Source of the DNA: Symsagittifera roscoffensis
Taxonomy: Eukaryota; Xenacoelomorpha; Acoela; Convolutidae
DNA: 64,000 nt
NCBI RefSeq assembly: GCF_963678635.1
Contig: NC_087062.1
Coordinates: 27,306,833 to 27,370,832 of the forward strand
Direction of reading: 5' to 3'
Shown: positions 22,380 through 33,781 of the stretch, in pieces
How positions within the stretch are numbered: the first letter of the stretch is position 1
Layout: each line of letters begins with the position of its first letter
Notes under the pieces: model-generated
What the model was told of the DNA's origin: nothing
The model's input: the letters and a program-made list of their open reading frames with translations, nothing else
Database searches by the model: none
Translations under genes and position numbers: made by a program

Positions 22380-23250
22380 AAAATTTGAACCAAATAGAAC
22401 TGCACCAATCAACAAAGCAATAAATTTCGCAATGTCGCATTCACCGAAGATGACAAAGAGTTAACCCGAACATGAAATGAGAGGAAAACCAAGCCCTTGA
22501 TTGCAAAGAACTTGAAAAATCTTAGCAAAGCAAAAGTTTGACCAGCTTTTTTTTCCTTGTGTGGAAATTTCATCACAAGAACCACAGTCATTAACTTAAT
22601 AGAGCCTTAGTGAAAAAGGAAGAAACCTTCCTACAGAGCTTCAGGAGCTCGAAATAATCATAAAAAAATTGAAGTAAGGTTAAAAAAAAGATTCCAATGA
22701 TTTCTTTTCATGTTTCAACGTTGCCTAAGAGTTTTATAAAAATAATTTGTGGTCTCAAAGAAAGTTGGAACTGAAAAAAAAATCAATTTTTTTAGTGACA
22801 CTATTTGGATTTTTTTTTTTCAGATAAAATTTATTTGAAGTTTTACTATAATTAATTTTTTCTTATTTTTAACTTTCTAAAACATTTTTTCTAAAAAGTC
22901 TTTTTTATTTTGGCTCTGGAGGTTTGCATTCATTGTTCCTTGCACAATGTCGCAAATACTGGATTTTTTCATTTTCTTGATTTTTTCGTTCCAGCGATTT
23001 CGCTTTTTCCGCAAAATAAGAAGGCATTAGCAATTTTCAGTGTATAGTACAGTAATGAACAACCATTGTTATGTTGAACGAGGTGACTTTTTATAAGTAG
23101 ATTGAGCAGCGAATACAGTTTTTTTGCACGATCTTGCTCGTGTTAAATGCAGGCTCAGTTTAAGTTTCTTTGTCTCCAAATTTGAGAAGCTGAATTTGAA
23201 TAACTACCCGCAATGAAGCTCCATGAATAATTATCAATTATCATTGATTT
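22380..23250. repeat. Repeat-unit copy 5
   Basis: The minus-strand block at 22390-22630 reads CGSCDEISTQGKKSW and, after further stops, VIFGECDIAKFIALLIGAVL. The partner block at 23005-23095 reads GCSLLYYTLKIANA on the minus strand, matching GCSLLYYTLKTAND-like readings at 14.7, 19.4 and 21.7 kb (the last as GYSLLYHIKKTANA). Shared amino-acid phrases across diverged copies suggest, but do not prove, a coding ancestor. Confidence 0.5.
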
Positions 23251-23590
23251 TCATGGCCTGTCTCAAAAAATTTTTTTTTAAAGTTAATATTGTTGATAAT
23301 GTAATCATAAAAATTGTTGAAACAAGTAAAATGGAGATCTATTTAATCCATTATCATCCATTTTTAAAATTTGATCATTGCAATCGCTAACTTGTGTTTT
23401 ACTAATAGCTACAGCAAAAAATGTTGTTTTCTGCTTTTTTTATCTCCCCTCCCCCTAAATACATCGCAGTTCTTACCATCATTCTCTATTCCTTCTCCTA
23501 CCGCTAACCACGTACCCCTTGCTTATATTTACCGTAAAATTCCGAGGAAAAACAGTTAACGCGCGATCCCCCACTCCTCGCCTACTCGTA

Positions 23591-23893
23591 CAATTTAAAC
23601 CCCCCTGCAGACCCTGGCACCGCCTCCAAAAAGACAGTCGGGGTATGTGTGTGTGTGTGTGTGTGTATGTTTGTGTGTGTGTGTGGGGGGGGGGGAGGGT
23701 GAGAGGTGCCTGTGGGAGATAAGATAGAAGGCAGATGAGGGTAGGTGGGGTGGGTTAGGTTTATGTGGGAGCAGGTTTAACCTACCCTCATCTCACACCT
23801 ATCCTATCTCCGACACACACCTATTCCCCACACACACATACCCCGACAGTCTTTTTGGAGGCAGTGCAAGGGTCTGCAGGGGGGTTTAAGTTG
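23591..23893. mobile_element. Foldback (hairpin) element, about 300 bp
   Basis: The left arm from CAATTTAAACCCCCCTGCAG at 23591 is repeated in inverted form, ending at 23893 in CTGCAGGGGGGTTTAAGTTG. The arms include the shared phrase CTCCAAAAAGACAGTCGGGG and extend inward through a TG/CA microsatellite and a GGGAGATAAGATAG-like stretch, so nearly the whole element is an inverted repeat of about 130-150 bp per arm. No coding frame is visible, and no target duplication was identified with certainty. Confidence 0.75.
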
Positions 23894-25440
23894 AGTAGTA
23901 AAATTGAAATGAACTGAATTAAAATGTGAGGGATAAGGTTTTTCAAAAATTAACTAACGTTGATGAGGTTTAGAAATCGAATGCTATGTGAACAATTTGC
24001 ATGGTCAGTTAGTTTAAACACTAATCAAGCAGAGACTGGATTAGGTTACCATGCTTCCAATGAATTGCCAGGGAATTTTGTCATTTTTATTAAGCCTAGT
24101 AATTTGATTTTGCGGCGACAGGAAAAAAAATTTTCCGGTGACAGGAAATTTTTTGAAACAAAAACAGGTCAAAGATACCGTTTTTAGGCAATTTTCTATA
24201 ATATTTGACCACAAAATTAATGTTTTGTTTTGGCCTGCCTTCCCGCTTCAAATTTAGTATGTATTGGCATCAAAAGCGTACCAAAAGCATTCAGTCAACC
24301 AAAAATGGATACGGTAGTTTAGTACGAAAGTACGGATAACTTTTTTCAAACGTTTGCCCTCCAATATGGGGGGGGGGGGGGTCGAATTGAGGGTTCAATG
24401 ATGTTTTGATATGAACAGTCAATATAACTTGACCCAAAATACCGGACAATTTATCTCCCGGACAATTTATCTACCGGACACTTTGAGTATTTCAAGCTAC
24501 CGGAAAATTTAAAATTTTAAACAAAAATGCGGATCAACAGTTCGATTTCCCTCCTTAATTGATTTAGGGGAGATAAATAAGCGCTTTTTCAGAAACTGAC
24601 CTCCAGGGCAAAATTAATTGATGTAATTTGTCAAAAAATCAATCGATACCAAATTATGTTTAATTTTTACTCTTGTAACATGATTAAGTAGTTATTCGGT
24701 AGTTTATTCAGCGCGGTTGATTGGGATGAATATTTTATGCGAAATTAATTTTCATAATTTAAAACATGGTTGGGGAGGAAATTCTACGTTAAGTCACTCA
24801 GGGAGGGGGGGGGGGGGATTGTACGGTTGATCCAAAAATGCCAACCAGATTTAATACTATGGCTAAATAGTCGAAAAAGGACTGATTATTTCGATAGGTA
24901 GCCAACACAATTTTGTAACGCCCGCAGTTTACCACCCCTATGTATAATCCCCCCACGACAGTTGTTCCCCCACACACATATATTTAGCCCCCCACCGTCT
25001 CAGTTTAACCCTCCTCCCGCAGTTTAATCACTAGTTTAACAACCCCCCCCCCCCCCTCCCAGTTACCAGGGGGTGGTGTAAGCTAGTTGCGGTGGTAAAC
25101 GTGGGGTGGGGTGTAAACGGGGGAGATGTGGGGTTGTGAGCCAGGAGATTTAATCGGTGGAGGGTGGACGATTGGTGTAAGTGGGGGTATTTTATACTGG
25201 AGGGACGACAAAGTGAGTTAAATTGGTTTCGAGAGAAAATATAGATCAGCAAACAACGAAAAACTAACAACTAATGAGAAAAATTATAAAACAAAATTGA
25301 AACAACGATAAGTATTTTTTCAGCCAAATCAAATCTCGTTTTATTTAAGGGATACGGTAATTTAGTACGAAAGTACGGATAACTTCTTTCAAAAGTTTGG
25401 CTATATAGTTTGTGTATGTGTGTGTGTGTGTGTGTGTGTA

Positions 25441-25478
<38 letters not shown>

Positions 25479-25690
25479 GGGGGGGGGGGGTGGTAGGTGT
25501 CTGTGGGAGATAGGATAGGTGGAGATGAGTTAAATTGATTTCGAGAGAAAACAAAGATCAGCAAACAAGGAAAAACTAACAACTATGAGAAAAATTGTGA
25601 ATTTCAAAAATTAACTAACTAAAATTTAATAAATAGTTTTTGGAACAACCACTCGATCCATTTGTTTGTAACGTGTATCAAACCAAAAGC
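23894..25690. repeat. Low-complexity and duplicated tracts, no gene
   Basis: This stretch contains G runs at 24368-24381 and near 24805-24817, a C run at 25043-25056, a TG microsatellite at about 25413-25485 and a G run at 25486-25500. GATACGGTA(G/A)TTTAGTACG recurs at about 24309 and 25350. A block beginning GTTAAATTG and continuing TTTCGAGAGAAAA recurs at about 25216 and 25530. These look like related foldback or microsatellite-bearing elements. No gene is seen. Confidence 0.6.
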
Positions 25691-25951
25691 AATGGGTAAA
25701 CTTCGATTATAATGCACTGTGTTTGAAATTTTCAGAAAAAGTTTTAAAAAATAGATTACAACTCAATATAATTAACTATAATACATTATAAGTGATTATA
25801 ATTGATTGAAATGGATTTTTTTGACAAAAAATTTATATTATTTATATTATAATCAATTCTTAATAGATTACTATCGATTTTTTAAATTTTTTTAAAGGCT
25901 GACAACGAAAACTCATTATAATCGATTATTGTCCATGAAACTCCGGTACGA
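25691..25951. mobile_element. Short, diverged copy of the 5.3-kb TIR family
   Basis: The left side reads GGGTAAACTTCGATTATAATG, and the inverted right side reads CGTACCGGAGTTTCATGGAC followed by AATAATCGATTATAATG. The interior is a mass of TTATAAT words as in the element at 5300-6597. The ends are too diverged for precise borders. Confidence 0.4.
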
Positions 25952-27186
25952 GCTTCAAACATCAGACAGACGTGATCACATTCTCCGTTTTGTGCATGGA
26001 AACTTGTAAAACAAACTGCCAATATCTGGGTCTCATCAGCTAATTTTAAAGTTTTTCTTAACAGAAGAATGAAAACGAGGGATGAAGTTTTCGGAAAGTT
26101 GAGATCTTCAATCTGTTTCAGAATTTATTTCGGCATGAATTTCTGAATGTGATGAAAATGTGAAAAAAAACCGCAAGCAATTGATACGTTTTACAAAAAA
26201 GTGCAATATGTGCAAAAAAAGATTTATCGACGAAAGCTTACGGTTTGGGTGAAAGATTTTGTGATCATCTGAATCTGGTAGATTGAATTGTTTACCCGAA
26301 AAAGCACTTTAAATATTCAGGGTAAAATATTTCGAAAAATCTAAAAGAATTTTTTTTGAAAATATAAGCCGTTTTAATTTATACAGCAAAAACCATTCCA
26401 AAAACCTAAGGGAAAAATTGAAAACTTAGAGCTTCGCCTTTTTACGGTAAGTTTTTTAATTTTAATTTTTCCGAGCTTAAATTTTGACAGATTTTACTCG
26501 CAATTACTCGCTCTTTTTATGTTTTCCAAGTCTTCTCATTGCCGCTGCCAGTCAGTTCCTATTCTTCAAAAAAAATCAATATTCATAAACTCTCTTAGGT
26601 TCTTTTTCATGACACTGATTCCTTGTCATATTTCTACTGATGCTGTGCTGTGGCATATAAAAAACTTAAATTATTTTTTTAATAAAAATTAAAGTTTTAG
26701 TCTTTTGATTGCCACAATCAACCCTGAAGTGTGTTTTAAGCGTGTGTTCTCTTATACAGCTATGAATCTTTTAGGGACGCACCGCTAATAGTTTTTCAAG
26801 TTCTAGGAATTTTCAAATTTGAACAAACATTTAGTTATAGAAAACTTAGCTTTTTAAAAAACTGCTCGTATCAGAGCCTAACTTTGAAAACTCCGACTGA
26901 AACTTCAGATACATACTCTTATTTTCTTATATCTGGATTATTATGTCAAGAGAAACAAACACTCGAGCTTAAATACTCTGTCACTAAAATGAAGAAACCT
27001 GAAATTAAAAAAATTGTTTCTGATGTCATTACTGGTACAACTTTGGTTCAAAAAGAGCTTTCGAATGTTCATCAAAAACATTCGAACACCCGTTGATTCT
27101 TAGAAAATTGAATTTTTCAGTTTTCTTGAGAAAAAAATTAAGCTCGGAAGTTAATTGAACGTTTTTAAATTTTCTTGCAAATTTTT
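25952..27186. other. No gene recognised
   Basis: An AT-rich stretch. One plus-strand frame of 70 codons (26884-27096) is lysine-rich and ends in a polar tail. I see no domain and do not call it. Confidence 0.45.
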
Positions 27187-27277
27187 TTTTGCATGATCAC
27201 CGGTAAGTGTTGATCTTCTCTTGGTAAAAACATTTCCAGCAACGCTGAAAACACGCTCAGACGGGCTACGCGAGAAT
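27187..27277 (-). pseudogene. hAT transposase C-terminal relic
   Basis: The minus-strand frame reads SERVFSVAGNVFTKRRSTL, a close fit to the conserved hAT dimerisation region (pattern SERxFSxAGxxxTxRRxxL). Only this short exon-like patch is readable; the zinc-finger and RNase-H-like catalytic parts are absent. It shows that hAT-type transposons have been in this genome, which fits the 8-bp target duplications of the MITEs at 16.8 and 17.6 kb. A direct relationship is not shown. Confidence 0.65.
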
Positions 27278-27416
27278 GGCATGCAAGAAAATTTCCTCAC
27301 CAAAATAGTGAATGTTGAATGTTTAGTGTAAGCAACTCAAAAAAATGATGGTCAAATAGGACCAAATTTTCGCCAGATCCTTCGATGGATTTTTGTCAAA
27401 CCGAAATACTAATGTT

Positions 27417-28605
27417 AGATGTCACCACTGTAGTATTTAAAATACTACACAGACAAAAGACCATTGTCTTAATTGTTTATTTAACGACCCAATTCTAAAT
27501 TGGAGCGTGCCATTTAAATTAAAGCCTTATTTCATTAAATCAGATATTGACTGATTTACTCTTATTAGGACTATAAAATCTTGTTTTGAAAATCCACTCC
27601 TTTTTAAATACTTGTCCAATTTTTCTCATTTTTTCATGCTCACTATTTTAAAAGGGCGGCGATTATTAACACGTCCCTTTTAAGTTTAAAACTCGAAACA
27701 AAATGGATAAATATTTAGCAGTGTTGCCGGCTGGACTGAAATTCTCCTCTTGCTTTGATTAAGCAGAGATGCACCTGCAATATGACGCATTAGAGAGAGT
27801 AATATGAATTTTTAATCAGAAAAACTGAAGGCTGCGGTTTTAATCAAAGAGTACTATTAAGTTAAAGATATTTGATTTGAAAAATCAATTAAAAACTAGT
27901 TGAAAATTTCCTTATAAGAAAGGGAGAACAAAGTAGCAGGTGAAACCTGAATAATTAAAGATTGAATCAGCCGCCGGTTAATGTTTACGAGCAAAAGGAC
28001 TGGCCTGAAATCTTCTCAGTGTTTCGTTTTGCTCAGTAAGCAGCAAGTTAGATCTCTTCAGTCAGACCTTTTCATAAAAAATAATTTTTCTTTTCTGCCT
28101 TTACAATGAAATTAAACTAGCCTTTTTTCACAATTAAAATAGAGAATAAAATCTCAAGTAAAGTTCGATAAAATTATAAATCGAGATACTCGAGAGACCC
28201 ACACCTGAGGAAGTCTGGACTACAAGTACCCAAAGGACTACGGCAAGACGACACTGACGACCAAACCAGAAGTGCCGAAGTGGACAGAACCAAGGGCGAC
28301 CCATTCATACTAATCAGCCATCGACCTTAGTAAGAAGATAAAATATTGATGAACAAAATAAGATTAGCTCAACCTCCCCTCATAGGTATATTTCTCTAAA
28401 CTGTTCGATACGTTTATATAATCTAATAACCCAGTGCTTTGTATTTAACCAACTAATTAATTCAGACCTTTTCTAACTATTGTTTCTACTCTAACTTTCG
28501 TCAAGACAACTTGACGATCTAAGGTGAGATTTATAACTTAGGATAAATTTACTAAGCATTCAACCAGCAATGAGCGCTTAGTAAACTACTACTAGATGTC
28601 ACATT
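27417..28605. other. Segment between AGATGTCAC repeats, GC-rich patch
   Basis: AGATGTCAC occurs at about 27417 and again at about 28595, enclosing some 1.17 kb. The inside includes a compositionally distinct, GC-richer patch at about 28190-28330 (for example GGACTACGGCAAGACGACAC) but no long frame. It could be an inserted element with a 9-bp target duplication or a solo LTR; neither is proven. Confidence 0.25.
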
Positions 28606-28677
28606 GTAAATTTTTTTTTCATCGACGTCGTTAAAAGGCAATCGGTACAATTAAGGCTTCGCTTTGATCCGTTTTTT

Positions 28678-29190
28678 GTTCCGACTTTCGATACGAAAGT
28701 AACGGAATATTTGTGCTAGGGGTGGGTTTTTTTCTCTTCAGACAAATTTCGACTTTTTAACTAGCCATTTTTGACGGAATTTTTTATATCATTCAAAAGG
28801 TATTGTTGTCTTGAGCTTAAATCTGAAAAGATATTTCACCTGTGATCATTTTTCGTAAAGTTATGAGGGTTCAAAGATTGCCATTTTGGCCATTTTGACC
28901 ATTTTGGGACAATTAACGCGCGATATAATTCGCGCTATTAACGCGTAAGCGGAGATTTAATCCGTCTTATAAATTGTTCCAAATTGGTTGAACAAAGCTT
29001 ATTTGCCATAGTTGATGTGTTACAAGGAACGAAAACTATCTTTTCGTACTTTATCTGGCGTGTGGGGGGATGATTTTCATAAAAAATTTCAAATTTCATA
29101 TAATGTTTTTATGTTATTACTGCTGCTCCATAAACCTTCAAAAGCAGTCGGAACATTCAGGGCTTCGCCGTGATACGAGCAGTCTTGTTA
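28678..29190. mobile_element. GTTCCGACT/AGTCGGAAC element, copy 1
   Basis: It starts GTTCCGACTTTCG with an internal small hairpin (ACTTTCG-ATA-CGAAAGT). About 470 bp later comes the inverted end AGTCGGAAC at 29146-29154, followed by a tail that reads GGGCTTCGCCGTGATACGAG. A diverged copy of that tail (AAGGCTTCGCTTTGATCCG) lies just upstream at about 28650, suggesting head-to-tail copies. Internal landmarks shared with copies 2 and 3 are the CGCGCTATTAACGCG-type palindromic phrases. No coding frame is seen. Confidence 0.6.
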
Positions 29191-29855
29191 TAATTTTGAA
29201 AACGCACGATAAATCTAAGAAGTTACAATTGACGAAAAGAAAACTGATATTTGAACTGTTATTTCGAATCTGATCTGAACAAAAGCCAACAACTGGCAAG
29301 TCAATGTCGCTTTCTGCGAAAAGCAAAACAAATTAATGATGGCCGGTTGCTGCTCAATTAGCACAGATTATTCTGACAATTTTGTTTAGAAGAACTACAT
29401 TTTTTTTTCGAAATGCGTCGTCTTTTGTTTTTGGCTTGATGAGAGATACTAAACAGAAGCTTAAAAACTCTGCATAAAATAAAAACAAAATTTTCAAACT
29501 CAAATTTTCGCTTTTGAGTTTCATTCTTAAAAAGATGACACCGGGAAAAAAAATTTTGAACTTTTTTGTGTCGTTCGAATTGCGACTGAAAAGGCTTTAA
29601 TATAATATATCACTTGATCCAATCCGATGATTTTTTTGTTGTATCTGTTTTTGCGTAGAAAATAAGAAGAAAAAAAAGACAAAATTAAAACACGCCCGAA
29701 TACAAAGTTTCTCCCCATTTTCAAGGGTCGCAACAAGAAGTAAGTGCACATGATGATAATATTGACAGTATTTGCAATACAACTTATTTCTGATAAAAAC
29801 CAGTACGCGATTTTTTCACGTTGACAGACAAAACGATGCAAAGTCCTGCTCTTGT
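29191..29855 (-). other. 3' flank or UTR of the receptor gene
   Basis: This lies downstream of the receptor stop codon on the minus strand. It holds a 104-codon minus frame with hydrophobic stretches (29527-29841) that I take to be untranslated or coincidental. The part at about 29571-29740 is repeated, at roughly three-quarters identity by eye, at 32775-32935 inside the receptor's presumed intron. Confidence 0.4.
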
Positions 29856-30437
29856 TTAGCTTTCGACGCTAAACTGGATGATGTTATTGAAGGGATTTTG
29901 TTTGTTCTCTGGTTCTGTTGTATTTTTTCTGCTTTTTCCTTTGATTTTCCGCTTAGCCCATTTCCGCAGAGCGCGCAAGGGTCTTTTTAGTTTTATTTTA
30001 AAATCTTCGTTGTTCACACAAAACAACAAAGGATTTATTAACGCTGGAAAAATGACCAGATCCGCATGAATGGTATCCCCACGGTCGCAATAATGAAAAC
30101 TTCCCATAGTACACGTGAATTTAAAAACTGTCCAGTGTTTGTTCGAAATATACCATTTGACCGCATCGTGAACAACAAAAAACAATAATGTAACAGCAAT
30201 TGATATGTTGACAGATCTGACATACGTCTGTTCCATACGAATAGAATCTTCAAAAAAATTAGTAATAGATAATGGAGTCGATTCTGAATCTGAAGTACCG
30301 AAATCATAAATTTGCTCGTTGAGTACTTTCTTATCTGAGATTTCCTTTGATTGTGTAGCGTATATTTTGTAGTAAAGAGCGGTTATGACCAAAATAACAA
30401 CCACCAGCCAAAAACTTGACGCCATATCTATAATTCT
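29856..30437 (-). CDS. 7TM receptor, C-terminal exon (TM5-TM7)
   Basis: This minus-strand frame encodes three hydrophobic helices. The first is FWLVVVILVITALYYKIY (TM5). The second is a helix around SVNISIAVTLLFFVVHDAV (TM6). The third, around LVIFPALINPLLFC (TM7), contains an NPLLF variant of the rhodopsin-type NPxxY. A C-x6-C pair lies between TM6 and TM7, and a basic, lysine/arginine-rich tail follows. An acceptor CTTCAG directly precedes AGA at 30437. Joined in phase 0 to the donor CAG|GTTTCC at 33158/33157, it completes a 401-residue receptor with the TM1-4 exon at 33158-33781. The usual CWxP in TM6 is missing, so the receptor is highly divergent and the ligand is unknown. The open frame extends upstream to 30470, so an alternative start cannot be excluded. 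Confidence 0.6.
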   Translation of the reverse strand, partial: RIIDMASSFWLVVVILVITALYYKIYATQSKEISDKKVLNEQIYDFGTSDSESTPLSITNFFEDSIRMEQTYVRSVNISIAVTLLFFVVHDAVKWYISNKHWTVFKFTCTMGSFHYCDRGDTIHADLVIFPALINPLLFCVNNEDFKIKLKRPLRALRKWAKRKIKGKSRKNTTEPENKQNPFNNIIQFSVES

Positions 30438-33157
30438 CTGAAGTTGGACGAAATCACGAGTTGAACTCACATAAAAATCAGTGCTTAATCAGTGTAATTG
30501 GTATCGATAGCCCGGCTTTGAGCAGGGCTACTTTAAAGCTGATCAATGATTCAGCGCTCAATCGGCAGTGTAAAATCAGCGGTGAATCAGCCATGAAATA
30601 AAACAGCTAATACAACGCTGAAAATAGGTGATGCAGTGACCCAAAAATCTAGCTGAAAAAAGCTGCTCCATCGTTGATTAAACTTGATTAACTCTAAAAA
30701 GGATGAAATGACGTAAATCATCAGTATTTAGAGTTGATAATCAACGATAGACTAGAATATGGAATAAAACTTTCAATAACAAATCTTTCATTCAGAAAAT
30801 TGAACAGTAGTCATTTCAGCTCACTTTAAAAAATCCAACCTGCTTTACAAACACACTTTACGAGACTAATTTTTGTTATGGAGACGCACTGCGTTTGGTT
30901 CTTTAGGACCCTGGAATCGAGAAACAAGCATTTAAACATGTTCCAAATTGTAACTGGAATCCAAAAATCAAAATGATGAAAACTCCACAAGCAAACATCG
31001 GAAAAAAAATTGTCGGCAATATTATTTTTCTCGCGGAGTCTGTTGTGTGCAAAAATAGCAAGTTGTTACAGCTTCCGCATTTTTGAGTGAAATTGGCGAA
31101 TTGTAAGTAAGCTCCGCAAATGTAATAGTTTTTTGTAAATTAAAGTGGATTATTTTTATAAACTGCGCAAATCATGCAATGGTCCTTTTTGAGAATATGG
31201 GCGTTCAATTTTTTCTCTCTTCACTGATTTTAGACAATTTTTACCCGAGTTGTCTATAGCCAAGTCAGGACACGCACTGAAACTTGAATTTCTAATCAAA
31301 TTTTTTTTTTAAATAATTAAAACAGCCGTCATCGCTTAAAAAATTGTATCGTAATCATTATCAGTATAAAACGCTCTCAGCCAATTTTAAGTTAAATATT
31401 CCAAACAATGATTTTTCACAAATATTAAACTTTGAATCGGAATTGTAAAAAAATGTTTAAGTTTAAAAAATGACCTAAACGAACAAAAACTTAGTAAATG
31501 AAGCGAAAAAGAATAAATTAGTGATTTTGTTCGAAATAGAAAAAGCTTATGCTAATCTCTATTTGCTGCTAATTATCACTCAAAGACTCTCAAAAATTAT
31601 CACTCAAAAATTACATGTACAATAGGCTTATCATAAAAAGGGGGACGGTAGGGTTCTCATGCTTGAAGGACCGAGTGCTTGAAAGGTTTCAAGCAATCAA
31701 AATCGCTAAGCGTCTCTATTGGCTAGATGTCTTTCTCACAAAATTGAAGTCAATATTAACAGAAAAAGTTTTAAATCAGTGGAAAATAATCAAAAATATT
31801 ACAACCGCAATACTATTCAGATAAACATCAAGACTTATGAGTTCAAGATCATAAGAATTTTTCAGTCTTGAAAATTGATCTGCTTATTATCTTATCGGTC
31901 AATATTAACACTAATGGCCTAGATTTATTTTCTTACTTAGATTTTTACGATTTACTTTGAGATTTTGAATACTCAATTCTGATTGGCCGAAAGTAAGCTA
32001 AAATAAATTTCAAGCATTCGGTTCTTCAAGCATGAAGGACTTCGCCCACAAAAAGTGGCAACAACTACCATTGAAGTTAACCATTTAATTGATGAAAAAA
32101 TAAGCAGTCTGAAAGTAAAACATCGAACAAGGACAGCTGCTTACTATGCAAGTAGCACAGCATGAATGACCGACCATAGTCTGAAAAAATGCAACAATCA
32201 ATTTTTTCAAAAGAGTGTCGTTTTTTTGTGTGGTGCGATAAAAGGATCTGAACAAAAACTAGAGTTTAGGGCATATTCGATATTCATAAAAAAATGGAAC
32301 ACAAACCTTGTAGAAAATTTACCGGGAAAAAATTTTAAAAAAGTGAAAAAAAAGTCAAACAAAACTTTTTCATTTTGAGTTTTTTGAACTTTTGAAGTTT
32401 CTGACTCTAGAAGGGCGCTGAGTATTCAAAATTTTATTTGGATCTTGTTAACTATTTCCCCGCTATCGCAATAGGGGTGGAAATAGTTAACAAAGTACAA
32501 AGTTCGTAATGCTTAGCTATTCAATTTTTTCTTTATAGGGGGGGTAGGGGTATTCGTTACAAGGTACCCTAGGGGGGAGGGGATAGTTAAAAGATCCCTT
32601 TATTCTAATAAAATACGATTTTACGGCTTAAATTGAGCTACTGTAAGCTTTTAAGCTACTGAAATAAGCAATTATAAGCCTGCTCGTTTGCTTTTTTCGC
32701 TCGAAATTAGACAAAAAAATTCAAATCAGTTTTTCTCGACACCTGGAAAACTTTTTGAAACTTTTAAAATTTCATTCGAAAATCACGACTGAAAAAGCTT
32801 TAAATTTATGTGTAACTCAATTGACTCCAATGACTATTTTTATGTGGTTGCTGATTTTGCGTGGAAATTAAAAAAAAAGAAACTAAAACACATACGAATA
32901 CAAAGTTCCTCCCCATTTTTCAAATGGCCAGATGAATAATCATCGCTGTCCGATGGCTGATTCATCAATGAAAAATGTCTTTTTCAGCCCTGATTAGAAA
33001 AATCAATTCTTCATGTTGAAAAAGTTATGCAAGAAACGACACTGACTCAGTGATGTACAGGAACCGGGAAAAAAGAATGTGGGCGAGAAGTACTTTTTTC
33101 ATTTTTATACCGATCAAGTGATAACTATCAATATAAGTTCAACCCGGGATTGGAAAC
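30438..33157 (-). other. Presumed receptor intron (2.7 kb) with duplicated 3' flank
   Basis: This stretch separates the two receptor exons. It contains TCAGC-rich short repeats at 30480-30740, AT-rich DNA, and a block at about 32775-32935 that is paralogous to the receptor's own 3' flank (29571-29740); both contain CGAATACAAAGTT-x-CTCCCCATTTT. Small plus-strand frames (31615, 32166) show no domain. Confidence 0.45.
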
Positions 33158-33781
33158 CTGGCGAGTGAATTCTGACTCAACTCCAAATACGTTTTTTAAA
33201 AGTCGTCGGAAAAAGTGTGCAAATACTTGGATGACTAACTTTATTAGAATTATGAAGAAAAAGTACAATCGTATTTTTTGCTTTGTAAACAAAAAATAGT
33301 ACATCTTGAACTTGACAATGCTAAAATACCTATTCAAAGCCAAAAGAAGTGCTACCAAATAAGCACTCTGAACGTCGATTAGCGATAGAAGATTTTCAGA
33401 AAGCGTCAGAAATGAGTAAAGAAAACGCTGTTGACGCAAGTATGCGTTGAATGACAGATCCAGCCATTGAATTAAAACACTGGATGTAAAAGATAAACAG
33501 GAAATCGCTTCATAAATCGATAGCCAGACAAAAAGATACTGGATAGGTTGTTTATGGTAGTCGACATCAAAGTTAAAGGAGAACACAACGTAAGCATGAA
33601 ATAGAAAAAACAGTATCCCAATTGAAATACACAAGCAGGAGGCCCAGCCATAATATGGATCATATTTGCAAGAAGAAGAAGCCACCTGATTGGTTGTGTT
33701 AGTGTAAGTAACTATGAGATTGTTGGGATCCCTGCAAAGATCGGCTAGGTAATGAAATACAAGGTAATACAAAAAGTTCAT
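33158..33781 (-). CDS. 7TM receptor, N-terminal exon (TM1-TM4)
   Basis: The minus-strand ATG at 33781 opens 208 codons before a CAG|GT donor. The N-terminus carries NTT (possible N-glycosylation) and two cysteines. Helices follow at roughly residues 46-69, 80-104, 131-155 and 171-190. The third ends in NRYFSIV, the position and form of the rhodopsin-family DRY box with Asn for Asp. The conserved cysteine just before TM3 is absent, and the loop between TM4 and TM5 is very short after joining. Reading through the donor gives only nine more residues before a stop, which favours splicing to the TM5-7 exon at 29856-30437. The product would be a plasma-membrane receptor of the rhodopsin-like type, divergent and without an assignable ligand. 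The alternative is two independent broken receptor genes. Confidence 0.6.

Noticed and set aside
29527-29841. 104-codon hydrophobic minus-strand frame as a separate membrane protein
   Set aside because: It lies directly after the receptor stop, and the paralogous block at 32.8 kb is full of stops, so the frame is not conserved; probably 3' flank.
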